Assembly: GCA_038206235.1 (NCBI GenBank)
Contig: JBBRBB010000007.1
Location: 62,001-126,000, forward strand
DNA from: JBBRBB01 sp038206235
GTDB lineage: Bacteria; Bacteroidota; Bacteroidia; Chitinophagales; Chitinophagaceae
Length of the DNA: 64,000 nucleotides
Direction of reading: 5' to 3'
Numbering within the stretch: position 1 is the first letter of the stretch; the number at the start of each line of letters is the position of its first letter. A program made the position numbers and the translations under genes. Shown one piece after another: positions 50,873-59,353 of the stretch. The notes under the pieces are model-generated. The model did no database searches. It was not told the DNA's origin and worked only from the letters and a program-made list of their open reading frames with translations.

Positions 50873-51874
50873 GGTAGCTGAAAAATAATTCTTGTCCTGA
50901 TAAATGGCAAGCTTGTGTTTTTCGGGATATAAAAGTTCTAATCTTTTTTTCACATTGTTTAATCCAATACCACCGGTAAATTCGTTTCCCTTCCCTTCTG
51001 TGGTGTTAACCACTTTAAATAACAACTCAGCATTGACTTTTGAAATATCAATTTTTATTTCATTCATTTTTCCATTGTTATAATGCGACAGATGCTTGAA
51101 TGCATTTTCTACAAAAGGCAACAGCAACAAAGGTTCTATCTCAAATGCTTTTACTGAAGAATTAATTTTAAAGTTAATAAGAGTGGTATCTTCATCTAAA
51201 CGTAACCGCTGCACCTGGATATAATCTTGTAAAAAACTAATTTCTTTTTCAATTGCAATTTTTTGGCCATTGCATTCATATAATTGGTATCTAAGCATTT
51301 CAGAAAATTTGTGCAACGCATCTCTTGCTTCAATGTTATTCTTATCAATCAGGAAAAAAACGGAATTGATTGCATTGAATAGGAAATGAGGATTCATCTG
51401 GCTTTTTAAAAAATTCAATTCTGCCTCTGCCTTTTCTTTTGTTAGTTCTGCCAAATGTTTTTGTGTGCTTGCATAATCGTATAGCAATTTGAAAGCAGCG
51501 CCTGTGGTAACTAATAAGAAATGCGGTATCACATTATCGTAAACTCTTTCTTTAAAATTATCCCACACATTGAAGCTGTTTCTGCCATATAGTAAAATGC
51601 CTTCAAGATACATTTTAAAAATGCTTGCGCTGAAGATCATTACCACATAAACAAATGCGAATAGAACATAATTCTTTTTATAAAGAAATTTCGGAATGAG
51701 GAAATAATTGGTTGCATAAACAAGCACAGCAAGAAAAACAACTTTTAATGCAGTTATTTGTAAGGCTTCTGAATTACTGTAGTAATCGTCGTAACGGAAA
51801 AAATACCAGCTTGCAAAAAGCAGCAACCAGAATAATACATGATGGAGCTTATATTTTATTATTGAATTATGCAT
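50849..51874 (-). CDS. LytS-like sensor histidine kinase
   Basis: 341 residues. Four N-terminal membrane helices (HVLFWLLLFASWYFF, ALKVVFLAVLVYATNYFLI, YVLFAFVYVVMIFSASIF, VIPHFLLVTTGAAFKLLYDYA), a coiled coil (LAELTKEKAEAELNFLKSQ), His_kinase domain with acceptor His in QMNPHFLFNAINSVFFLI, and a C-terminal ATPase (LLLLPFVENAFKHLSH, GGIGLNNVKKRLELLYP). Cognate partner of the LytTR regulator downstream. Divergent from the dioxygenase lipoprotein. Confidence 0.94.
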   Translation of the reverse strand: MHNSIIKYKLHHVLFWLLLFASWYFFRYDDYYSNSEALQITALKVVFLAVLVYATNYFLIPKFLYKKNYVLFAFVYVVMIFSASIFKMYLEGILLYGRNSFNVWDNFKERVYDNVIPHFLLVTTGAAFKLLYDYASTQKHLAELTKEKAEAELNFLKSQMNPHFLFNAINSVFFLIDKNNIEARDALHKFSEMLRYQLYECNGQKIAIEKEISFLQDYIQVQRLRLDEDTTLINFKINSSVKAFEIEPLLLLPFVENAFKHLSHYNNGKMNEIKIDISKVNAELLFKVVNTTEGKGNEFTGGIGLNNVKKRLELLYPEKHKLAIYQDKNYFSATLTLNIDH

Positions 51875-51963
51875 ATCAATACAAAATAAATTTACAAAAT
51901 CTCTATGAATGTACTACTTACACAATAAGAATGATTTGCTTGACGTACAGCAGAATTCACTAA

Positions 51964-52004
51964 CAAGTTATTTGTATTTAGTTTTTCATCAAGCTATTTG
52001 TGTA
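51964..52004 (+). promoter_or_regulatory. Direct repeats between LytTR system and lipoprotein gene
   Basis: CAAGTTATTTGTATT (51964) and CAAGCTATTTGTGTA (51990), 26 bp apart start to start, in the divergent intergenic region. LytTR regulators bind pairs of direct repeats, so these are a candidate site; not proven. Confidence 0.35.
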
Positions 52005-52077
52005 ATATATGTAAATAGTTTTATAATAGCATTTGAATAAATCAATTTGCAGTGAATTAGTTAACAATAAAAATAAA

Positions 52078-53268
52078 ATGATGAAAAATTATGTTCTTTT
52101 ATTTGCTGTTATCCTCCTGATACAAACATCAGCCTGCACACAAAAAAATAATCAGCAAAAAAAATCATTACAATCTTATGATGCAACAAAAAATGTGGGT
52201 GGTGGTTGTGAAGGATGTGAAGTAATTCTTGAAAGCCCTGTTCCATTTGACAAAGTGAACTGGATTGATACGTTGCCAGATTTTAATGAGCGTGGGCCCA
52301 AAATGATTATCAGCGGCGTGATATATAAGGCTGATGGCAAAACACCTGCAAAAGATATAGTGCTGTATGTGTATCACACAGACCAAACCGGGCATTACAC
52401 AAATAAGTTTAATGAACCCGGATGGCCTGGCAGAAACGGGTATATAAAAGGATGGATGAAAACAAATGAAAAAGGCGAGTATAAATTTTATACATTGAGG
52501 CCTGCTCCATATCCGGGTGCTAAAATTCCTGCACACATTCATCCTGTGATAAAAGAAGCGGATAAAAATGAATATTGGATTGATGAATATTTGTTCGATG
52601 ATGACCCATTGCTTACACTATCAGAAAGAAATAAACAGGAGCAACATGGCGGAAGCGGCATTATTCATCTTGTGCAAAAAAATGGAATGCTGATTGGAAC
52701 AAGAAATATTATTCTCGGATTAAATATTCCGAATTACTCTTTAACATCAGGAAACAAAGTACAAACAGATAAATTACAATCGGGGCTTGCGATGAGAGAA
52801 AATATGCCCGCCATGGATCCCTATCATATCACCGGTCCTGATAAGGGTACAAAAACCTGCCCTATGTGCAAGTATGGGCGTGGACAAGGCATTATGGTTT
52901 GGTGGAACAGCGAAGACATTCGTCCCTTTATGCAAATGATGCAACGCATGGATGCAAAAATTCAACAAAGCGGTTTTCAAAAACTGAGAGTGTTTGGAAT
53001 TTATATGAATCCCGGTAAAGAATCAATTGAAAGAGTTAAGCAAAGAATGCAATCATGGATTGATATATATGGCTTTCAAAACGTTGCTATACTTTGCATT
53101 CCTTCACCCTCAGATTCTGCAACTGCAGAATTGTATCACATTAATCCATCGCCTGAAATAGAGAATACGATATTTATTTATAAACAAAGGCGTGTAGCAG
53201 ATAAATTTATTAATTATAATGCAACTTCAGACACTGAGTATGGGTCTCTGCTGAAATTGTTGATGTAA
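52078..53268 (+). CDS. Lipoprotein: intradiol dioxygenase-like domain fused to thioredoxin-like domain
   Basis: 396 residues. Signal MMKNYVLLFAVILLIQTSAC ends in a lipobox-like Cys. Domain 1 (about 50-225) is intradiol ring-cleavage dioxygenase-like: ISGVIYKADGKTPAKDIVLYVYHTDQTGHYT, NEKGEYKFYTLRPAPYPGAKIPAHIHPVI, where Tyr and the His-x-His pair match the Fe(III) ligands, and an early GGGCEGCEVILE. Domain 2 (about 258-390) has TCPMCKYGRGQGIMVWW with a CxxC and IFIYKQRRVADKFINY, like thioredoxin-type lipoproteins. Substrate unknown; located in the periplasm or on the outer membrane. Divergent from the LytTR system. Confidence 0.82.
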   Translation: MMKNYVLLFAVILLIQTSACTQKNNQQKKSLQSYDATKNVGGGCEGCEVILESPVPFDKVNWIDTLPDFNERGPKMIISGVIYKADGKTPAKDIVLYVYHTDQTGHYTNKFNEPGWPGRNGYIKGWMKTNEKGEYKFYTLRPAPYPGAKIPAHIHPVIKEADKNEYWIDEYLFDDDPLLTLSERNKQEQHGGSGIIHLVQKNGMLIGTRNIILGLNIPNYSLTSGNKVQTDKLQSGLAMRENMPAMDPYHITGPDKGTKTCPMCKYGRGQGIMVWWNSEDIRPFMQMMQRMDAKIQQSGFQKLRVFGIYMNPGKESIERVKQRMQSWIDIYGFQNVAILCIPSPSDSATAELYHINPSPEIENTIFIYKQRRVADKFINYNATSDTEYGSLLKLLM

Positions 53269-53318
53269 AGCAGTAAGCAATGTAGCAATTTAGCAATGTT
53301 ACAATGTAACAATTCGAT
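53269..53318. repeat. GCAATGTA word array after the lipoprotein gene
   Basis: AGCAATGTAGCAATTTAGCA followed by ATGTTACAATGTAACAATTC: imperfect 9-bp words starting at the stop codon. Confidence 0.7.
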
Positions 53319-53359
53319 AATGAAGCATCAGCAACATTCTTACCGCCTCCTGCATCTCT

Positions 53360-55039
53360 TCAGTTCATCACCATTTCCCTTGCATTCTGTAACGCTGCTG
53401 CAGTGGGCTTTTCACCGCTTAGCATTTGTGCTATTATTGTAATGCGTTCTTCCTGCGACAGCTTGCGAATTCCGGTTATAACGGAATTATTTTTTATTTC
53501 TTTAAACACAAAAAAATGAGCATTTGCCCTGCCAGCAATCTGCGGCTGATGTGTTATTGAAATAACCTGCCGCTTTGCAGAAAGTGTTTTCATAATTACA
53601 CCTACTTGTCGGGCTGCTTCTCCAGAGATTCCAGTATCTATTTCATCGAAGATGAGTGTGGGCAGATTGATGCTTTCTGCTACAAGAGATTTTATGCAAA
53701 GCATTAAGCGGCTTAATTCACCGCCGCTTGCTATTTTGCGTAAAGGCTGTAAGCGGTTGCTGTTGCCTGCCTGTGCGGCAGGTAAATTCGCATCAAATAA
53801 AAATTCAATCTCATCTTTTCCATATTCCTTCAAAGCGATTTGATTGATTGATACTTTTATTCTTGCATTAGGCATACCTACCTGCACGAGCAACTCATTT
53901 ACATTTTTCTCAAATGCAGGAGTAATCTTTTTTCTTCGGGCAGATAATTCTTCTGCCATATCAATTGCCTTTTGATACAACAGTTTTGTTTCTTTTTCTT
54001 TGGATGATATGGCCTCATCAATATGTAAAACCTGCAATAATTTTTCTTCTAATTCATTTTGAATGATGAGTAATTCTGCGGTTGTTTGCACACCGTGTTT
54101 TTTTAGCAGCTTGTAGCCTGATAAAATTCTTTCGTTGATATATGCGATACGTTGCTCATCGAACTGTATGGTGTTGTTGATGGATTCCGTTTCGTCAGCA
54201 ACATCATTTAGTTCTATGTAAGCGCTTTGAAGCCGCTCAACGATTGAAGGAATATTTTTATGATAGGCAGCAATGGATTGTAATTGCTGCATGAGTTGTT
54301 TGATGGATTGCACAACAGGCTGTTCCGTTTCTTTGAGCTGATAATATACCTGTGAAAGTTTTGTTTTTATATTCTCTGCATTGCTCTGTATTTTTAATTC
54401 CTCATCAAGAAGTTCGAGTTCATTTTCCTGGAGATTGATTTCGGCTAATTCATTAAAGAGGAACTGGTGATAATCGAATTCTTTATTAAAATTATTTTTT
54501 TGTAATTGCAGTTGTTCTAATTCTTTCGAAGCAGATTGCCACAGATGAAATACATGCTTATAGTTGCTTAAAGCTGCTGCATTTTTTGCAAGAGCATCCA
54601 CCACTTCACGCTGAAAATCAGAATCGCCTAATTCGAGTGTATCGAACTGTTGGTGAAGGTCAACTAATAAGGATGCAAGGATTTTTAATTGTTGTAAACT
54701 GGCAGGCGTATCATTTATAAAAGCTCTCGATTTTCCGTTAGCAGCTATTTCCCTGCGCAGCACCACTTCATCAGCATCGTTGTGCAAATCATTTGCAGTG
54801 AGAAAATCAAGCACATTATTGCGTCTTTCAATTTTAAATACGCCTTCTATAAAACATTTTTTACCAGGCTGCAACAGCACAGATGTATCTGCTCTTTCAC
54901 CAAGAATTAAGCTCAATGCGCCGATAACAATGCTTTTGCCTGCACCCGTTTCACCCGTTATAATATTCAGGTTTGGAGAGAAGCTTATTTCTATTTCATC
55001 AATAATGGCATAATTCTGTATAATGAGTGATGAGAGCAT
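53360..55039 (-). CDS. recN: DNA repair protein RecN
   Basis: SMC-like ATPase for double-strand break repair, 559 residues from ATG 55039 (MLSSLIIQNYAIIDEIEI). Walker A ITGETGAGKSIVIGALSLILGERAD (about 30-54), a long coiled-coil middle (about 150-370), signature RKIASGGELSRLMLCIKSLVA (about 428), Walker B LPTLIFDEIDTGISGEAA and ISITHQPQIAGRAN. Between strand EFLFDAN and the RKIASGGELSR signature sit extra residues LPAAQAGNS, encoded by a small palindrome (53763-53785) where relatives are shorter. Otherwise complete. Confidence 0.95.
   Translation of the reverse strand: MLSSLIIQNYAIIDEIEISFSPNLNIITGETGAGKSIVIGALSLILGERADTSVLLQPGKKCFIEGVFKIERRNNVLDFLTANDLHNDADEVVLRREIAANGKSRAFINDTPASLQQLKILASLLVDLHQQFDTLELGDSDFQREVVDALAKNAAALSNYKHVFHLWQSASKELEQLQLQKNNFNKEFDYHQFLFNELAEINLQENELELLDEELKIQSNAENIKTKLSQVYYQLKETEQPVVQSIKQLMQQLQSIAAYHKNIPSIVERLQSAYIELNDVADETESINNTIQFDEQRIAYINERILSGYKLLKKHGVQTTAELLIIQNELEEKLLQVLHIDEAISSKEKETKLLYQKAIDMAEELSARRKKITPAFEKNVNELLVQVGMPNARIKVSINQIALKEYGKDEIEFLFDANLPAAQAGNSNRLQPLRKIASGGELSRLMLCIKSLVAESINLPTLIFDEIDTGISGEAARQVGVIMKTLSAKRQVISITHQPQIAGRANAHFFVFKEIKNNSVITGIRKLSQEERITIIAQMLSGEKPTAAALQNAREMVMN
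53763..53785. repeat. Palindrome inside recN
   Basis: CCTGCC..GGCAGG stem (GCCTGCCTGTGCGGCAGG) in the recN reading frame, encoding PAAQAG. Palindromes of this kind are usually intergenic in Bacteroidota. Confidence 0.6.
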
Positions 55040-55078
55040 GAGCAAATTTTGTAATTTTATTTTGCAAAACGAAATGAG

Positions 55079-55606
55079 ATGAATGTTATTTCTCCACCGG
55101 GAACGATGCTGCAGGTTTTTGAAGGCCTGCCCGAAGGTACTTTGTGCCAGCTAATCAATAATCAACTTGTTATGTCACCTGCCCCATCAGACCCTCATCA
55201 AAGCGTGCTGCTTGATATAAGCACTGATTTGAACATCTTTGTAAAAAAGAATAATTTAGGAGCACTTCGTATAGCTCCTTATGACGTTTATTTTAATAAA
55301 GAAAATGTTTTTCAACCCGATATTGTTTTTGTTGCAAAGGAGAATACTCATAAAATAAAAAAGAATGGATTGCATGGTGCACCTGACCTTGTAATAGAAA
55401 TTCTTTCGCCTGCCACAGAAAAATATGACAGGGGAAATAAAAAAGAAATTTATGAAAAATATGGCGTGAAAGAATACTGGCTTGTAGAACCTGAAAGCAA
55501 ACAGGTAACTTTTTATTCTTTGATTAACGATGAATATGTTGAGGTTGAAGTGAAAAAAGCCATGATAAATTCGAAGCTGTTAGGAGTAAGCATAAATTTT
55601 AATTAA
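55079..55606 (+). CDS. Uma2-family (DUF820) restriction-endonuclease-fold protein
   Basis: 175 residues of the Uma2/DUF820 family, PD-(D/E)XK nuclease fold. Core: APYDVYFNKENVFQPDIVFVAKENTHKIKKNGLHGAPDLVIEILSPATEKYDRGNKKEIYEKYGVKEYWLVEPESKQVTFYSL. The Asp in PDIVFV and the Glu in LVIEILSP match the metal-binding positions. Function in cells is unknown; many copies occur in some genomes. Divergent from recN, with 39 bp between. Confidence 0.9.
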   Translation: MNVISPPGTMLQVFEGLPEGTLCQLINNQLVMSPAPSDPHQSVLLDISTDLNIFVKKNNLGALRIAPYDVYFNKENVFQPDIVFVAKENTHKIKKNGLHGAPDLVIEILSPATEKYDRGNKKEIYEKYGVKEYWLVEPESKQVTFYSLINDEYVEVEVKKAMINSKLLGVSINFN

Positions 55607-55646
55607 TTCATTAGCGCATCATCACATTAGCGCATCAGCACATTAA
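55606..55646. repeat. CATTAGCGCAT word array
   Basis: CATTAGCGCATCATCACATT, AGCGCATCAGCACATTAATT, directly after the Uma2 stop codon. Confidence 0.7.
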
Positions 55647-55649
55647 TTC

Positions 55650-57203
55650 TCACTGCCCCTTGCACCTTGCAATTCCCGCCTTTGCTTTTTGATCCATTGA
55701 GTCTTTATATTCATGGTCATTCATATTAAGGCAACGCTGATAATACGTAATAGCAAGGTCTTTTTTGCCCTGGTTCTCATAAATACTTCCAATTTGAAAA
55801 GCAGCTCTTGATGCATAATATTCCTGCCGCTTCTCACCAATATTAATTGCAACCAAATAAGTTTTTATAGCTTCATCATCCCAGTTCAAGTCATCATATA
55901 TTCTTGCGAGGCGATACGTAAATTCTAACTTTTCTTCAGTTGTTGAGAAATCATTTGAATTTTTTCCGGCGAGCAGTGCAAGAGCATTGTTATTATATCC
56001 TCCATCATTTAATAATCTTGCTTTTAATAATAAGATGTTTGGCCATATTCCTGATTTTGCATCTTTTAAAGCCTCTTTATCAGCATCAGTTTCGGTACTC
56101 CCTTTTTTTAGAATTTGCTGCCTCGCCTGGTTGGCTGCAGCCATATTTCCCTGCAGGTAATAACACCAGCTTAATTTTTCATAAGCATCTTTCGCATAAA
56201 ATTTTCCTTTGAACCTTCGAAGAAAGTTTTCAAAATAATCTGCCGCATCCTCAACTTCAAGATGGCGCATTTTTATATACCCCATTTCAAAATCCCATAC
56301 CGGAGTTGTAATATATACGCCGGAGTGATTTCGGTTTTGAATAATATTTTTTGCGTAATCATTCATCTTGTTATTAATAGCAAGATTGGCGGCCATGTAT
56401 GCAAGCAGGTGGTTATTTACAATATCTAAATTTTTTTGTGCGATGTATTGAAAAACTTCATCTGGTTTATTTTGCACATAAAATAAAATATAACAATAAT
56501 AAAAGCTTGCTTCGTTTAAAAAAAGTTTTGTCAGCGAATCGTTGCTGTTCATAAAATCCTGCATTAGCCTCATGCCATCTTTAATAGAACCCCTAATGCC
56601 AAATAATCCGGCAAGCCATTTATAGCTGTCGGGTATAGTGCCCGCGACAACCTGCATGGGGCCATACATCATATTATTAGCAAGGAATGAGGGAAATTTT
56701 TTCCTGTTGTCTTTTACGAGGCTAAAGGCTTTTCTAAAATCCCAGCCGCTGTTCCATTTTTCACCAAATTTAATTTCCACACATGCTTTTTGTAAGTACA
56801 CAGCGCTGCGACAATAATTATAAAAAGGAGAGTTTTCAGGGCCATCTGCAAGCCTTTCTAAGCGTTGCTCAAATTTTGCTTTTCGTGTTTTAAATTCTGA
56901 AGGGTTTTCATTAAAGAACAAAATAAAAAAATCAATATAGCTGTCGAGCAAATCAGGAATAAGATTATTGGGATTTTGCTGCCTTGCCTTGTTTACCAAT
57001 TGCTGACCCGAATTTATTTTTAAGGCAATTATTTCATTGTATGCCTGCTGGCAGGTTGCGTTGAAATCATAAACTTTTTGTGCATTGGCAGATGCACTGC
57101 ATAGAACAACAAATAAAAAAGCTGTTATTATTTTCTGAAATGAAGTTTTGAACGAATTAAAAAAAATATTAAACCGCAACGACACTACACCACTAAGTTG
57201 CAT
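55650..57203 (-). CDS. Exported tetratricopeptide-repeat protein
   Basis: About 517 residues. Signal-like segment FQKIITAFLFVVLCSASANAQ, then a helical-repeat protein: YDFNATCQQAYNEIIALKINSGQQLV, DAADYFENFLRRFKGKFYAKDAYEKLSWCYYLQGNMAAANQ and the C-terminal TPR-like repeats TYRLARIYDDLNWDDEAIKTYLVAI and AAFQIGSIYENQGKKDLAITYYQRCLNMND. The start is uncertain: the longest frame begins in a CTTTGTG repeat (57214-57244) upstream, so the first ATG after it (57203) is used. Likely periplasmic scaffold; unknown role. Confidence 0.8.
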   Translation of the reverse strand: MQLSGVVSLRFNIFFNSFKTSFQKIITAFLFVVLCSASANAQKVYDFNATCQQAYNEIIALKINSGQQLVNKARQQNPNNLIPDLLDSYIDFFILFFNENPSEFKTRKAKFEQRLERLADGPENSPFYNYCRSAVYLQKACVEIKFGEKWNSGWDFRKAFSLVKDNRKKFPSFLANNMMYGPMQVVAGTIPDSYKWLAGLFGIRGSIKDGMRLMQDFMNSNDSLTKLFLNEASFYYCYILFYVQNKPDEVFQYIAQKNLDIVNNHLLAYMAANLAINNKMNDYAKNIIQNRNHSGVYITTPVWDFEMGYIKMRHLEVEDAADYFENFLRRFKGKFYAKDAYEKLSWCYYLQGNMAAANQARQQILKKGSTETDADKEALKDAKSGIWPNILLLKARLLNDGGYNNNALALLAGKNSNDFSTTEEKLEFTYRLARIYDDLNWDDEAIKTYLVAINIGEKRQEYYASRAAFQIGSIYENQGKKDLAITYYQRCLNMNDHEYKDSMDQKAKAGIARCKGQ

Positions 57204-57213
57204 TAAGCCTTTG

Positions 57214-57244
57214 TTATGCTTTGTGCCTTTGTGTCTTTGTGGCT
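57214..57244. repeat. CTTTGTG(C/T/G) array upstream of the TPR gene
   Basis: GCTTTGTGCCTTTGTGTC, TTTGTGG: 8-bp words. This word is a familiar intergenic motif in Bacteroidota genomes. Confidence 0.75.
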
Positions 57245-57298
57245 CAAAAAAATTATATAAAAATGTATAGTGTTTCAAATTTTTCAATCCCCGAAAAT

Positions 57299-57330
57299 AA
57301 AAAAGGATGCTGAATTAGCATCCCTTTTAT
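57299..57330 (-). terminator. Terminator of the zinc-ribbon gene
   Basis: GGATGCTAATTCAGCATCC (minus strand) followed by six T, 28 bp past the stop codon. Confidence 0.8.
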
Positions 57331-57357
57331 AAAATCTTAATTCGCAGTTAACGTAAA

Positions 57358-58113
57358 TTATTTTAATGCAATTGCATTGTTCAGCTCATCATCTACGAGT
57401 ATGCGACCGCAGTTTTCGCAAACAATAATTTTTTTGCGCTGCTTTATTTCACTCTGCTTCTGTGGTGGAATGGCATTGTAGCATCCACCGCAGGCATCTC
57501 TTTCCACCGGTACTACTGCAAGCCCGTTGCGGTAGCTAGTGCGTATGCGGTCATAAGAATACAACAGGCGCTCGTCCATTCCTTTGCGGGCATTCGCAGC
57601 AATTGCATCAAAATGTTTTTCTTCTTTTTCGGTCTCTATAATTATTTTTTCAAGCTCTCCTTTTTTGCCCGTTAAAACACCTTCCTTGCTTGCAATTTGC
57701 TTTTTCGCGGCCTCAAGCGCTTTGCCTTTTTCGGCAAGCTCTTCATTGGCATCACGAATATGTTTTTCGGCAAGTTTCGCTTCCAATTGCTGCATTTCAA
57801 TCTCTTTGTTTATCGCTTCAAATTCACGGTTGTTTTTTACGGCGTCGGTCTGTTTTTCATACTTTTTTGTCAATGCTTCAGCTTCTTTAATCGCGTTTTT
57901 CTTTTGCTCGATAAACTCTGTGATGCCGTTTATTTCTTCTTCAATGCGGGTTCTGCGGCTGTTGAGACCCTGTATCTCATCTTCCAGGTCGCTTACTTCA
58001 ATGGGTAATTCGCCTTTCAGAATTTTAATTTGATCCAATTTCGAATCAATCTTTTGCAGCTTCACAAGCGCTGCAAGCTTTTCCTGAACGGAATAATCTT
58101 TTACTGCTGCCAT
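57358..58113 (-). CDS. C4-type zinc-ribbon coiled-coil protein
   Basis: 251 residues. A long coiled coil (about 8-180, rich in Glu/Lys, e.g. LADLEDEIQGLNSRRTRIEEEI-like heptads) is followed by a zinc ribbon: ACGGCYNAIPPQKQSEIKQRKKIIVCENCGRILVDDEL (about 205-242) with CxxC pairs. This is the CT398/HP0958-like family; a Helicobacter member links sigma-54 control and flagellar RNA. In Bacteroidota the gene is usually next to the Nif3-like gene, as here (74 bp downstream of it on the same strand), so they are one operon. Confidence 0.92.
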   Translation of the reverse strand: MAAVKDYSVQEKLAALVKLQKIDSKLDQIKILKGELPIEVSDLEDEIQGLNSRRTRIEEEINGITEFIEQKKNAIKEAEALTKKYEKQTDAVKNNREFEAINKEIEMQQLEAKLAEKHIRDANEELAEKGKALEAAKKQIASKEGVLTGKKGELEKIIIETEKEEKHFDAIAANARKGMDERLLYSYDRIRTSYRNGLAVVPVERDACGGCYNAIPPQKQSEIKQRKKIIVCENCGRILVDDELNNAIALK

Positions 58114-58144
58114 ATTTTTGTTTGTAGTTTGTTGTTTTTTAGTT

Positions 58145-58190
58145 AAGTCATTTGGTCAATTAGTCAAGAAGTCATTGACCTGAATGGTCA
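58145..58190. repeat. GTCAnnnn octad array between Nif3 and zinc-ribbon genes
   Basis: AGTCATTTGGTCAATTAGTC, AAGAAGTCATTGAC: a 8-bp period with GTCA fixed. The stop codon (TGA) of the Nif3-like gene is the complement of the last GGTCA word. Confidence 0.75.
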
Positions 58191-59291
58191 TAAAAAATAA
58201 TTCACCGGATTGGTATTTACTTCTGTTTTAAGGACGGCAAATGTAGTGAATTCCTTACTTAAAATATCAAAGAGCAGGTCAATGGTGAATTGTTCGCTTT
58301 CCCAGTGCCCAATATCTGCAATTACAATGCGGTTATTAGCATCAAAAAAATTATGATATTTAATATCTCCGCTAACAAAAAAATCGGCGTTAGCTGCAAT
58401 TGCATTCCTAATTAAAAAGCTTCCGGCTCCGCCACAAAGCGCAATGGTTTTTACTTCTGTATTTAAAAGAGGAGAGTGCCTGATAAGCTTTAAATTAAAT
58501 GCTGACTTTAACAAATTAAGAAAATCAATTTCACTCAAAGCTTGCGGCAATTCACCAATTAAGCCGCTGCCTGTAAGCTGAAATTCATTTTCAAGAGCAA
58601 TTATATCATACGCCGCTTCTTCGTAAGGATGAGATTTTATTAAAGCATTCACCACTTTCTTTTGCAGATAAGAAGGAAAAATAATTTCCAATTTTGTTTC
58701 TTTCTCTTCATGCCGTTTTCCGGGTTCGCCTGCAAAGGGATTGGTGTTTTCATCTCCTTTAAAAGTTCCGAAGCCTTCTGCATTAAAGCTGCACTCGCTG
58801 TAATTACCTATGTGCCCGGCTCCGGCTTCAAAGATTGCACTGCGAACTTTTTCTGCTTGGGTAGAAGGTACAAAAGTAAAGAGCTTCATTAACTGCCCTT
58901 TTTTTGTACTTAGTATTCGCCTGTTTAATAAACCTAATTTATCAGCCATTTTATTGCTTACGCCATTGAATACATTATCAAGATTGGTATGAATGGCATA
59001 AATGGCGATGTCATTTTTTATTGCAGTGATTAGTGTTTTTTCTACATAATTATTTCCAGTGATTTTTTTTAAGCCGCAGAAGATGATTGGATGATGGGCG
59101 ACAACAAGATTGCAACCTTTATTTTTAGCTTCGAGTATAACTTCTTCTGTTGCATCGAGTGAGCAAATAATTCCCGTGCAATTCCATTCGGGACTGCCTG
59201 CAATTAAGCCTGCATTATCATAGCTTTCCTGCAAAGCAGGCGGAGCCATGTTTTCTAAAGCTTCAATGATGTTGCGGATGGCTACAGGCAT
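58188..59291 (-). CDS. Nif3-like dinuclear metal centre protein
   Basis: 367 residues from ATG 59291 (MPVAIRNIIEALENMAPPALQESYDNAGL). GTP cyclohydrolase I type 2/NIF3 family: metal residues in VVAHHPIIFCGLKKI (about 68-82), IYAIHTNLDNVFNGVSNKMAD (about 98-118), and C-terminal VSGDIKYHNFFDANNRIVIADIGHWESEQFTI. The middle (about 125-230) is the inserted PII-like domain (LFTFVPSTQAEKVRSAIFEAGAGHIGNYSECSF...SHPYEEAAYDIIAL) found in the long hexameric members. Biochemical role unsettled. Operon with the zinc-ribbon protein. Divergent from the aminotransferase gene. Confidence 0.93.
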   Translation of the reverse strand: MPVAIRNIIEALENMAPPALQESYDNAGLIAGSPEWNCTGIICSLDATEEVILEAKNKGCNLVVAHHPIIFCGLKKITGNNYVEKTLITAIKNDIAIYAIHTNLDNVFNGVSNKMADKLGLLNRRILSTKKGQLMKLFTFVPSTQAEKVRSAIFEAGAGHIGNYSECSFNAEGFGTFKGDENTNPFAGEPGKRHEEKETKLEIIFPSYLQKKVVNALIKSHPYEEAAYDIIALENEFQLTGSGLIGELPQALSEIDFLNLLKSAFNLKLIRHSPLLNTEVKTIALCGGAGSFLIRNAIAANADFFVSGDIKYHNFFDANNRIVIADIGHWESEQFTIDLLFDILSKEFTTFAVLKTEVNTNPVNYFL

Positions 59292-59353
59292 AAGTGGTGT
59301 ATGTAAAAGTAATATCATTTCTTTTACAAGCGCTTTTGCTCTTACATTTGGTT

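Noticed and set aside
57584..58033. Plus-strand frame of 149 codons opposite the zinc-ribbon gene
   Set aside because: Ser/Phe-rich mirror of a Glu/Lys-rich coiled coil, a typical antisense shadow.
59294..59353. N-terminal extension of the class IV aminotransferase
   Set aside because: It overlaps the 5' end of the divergent Nif3-like gene and is Leu-rich without family match; the family start is MADYAIF.
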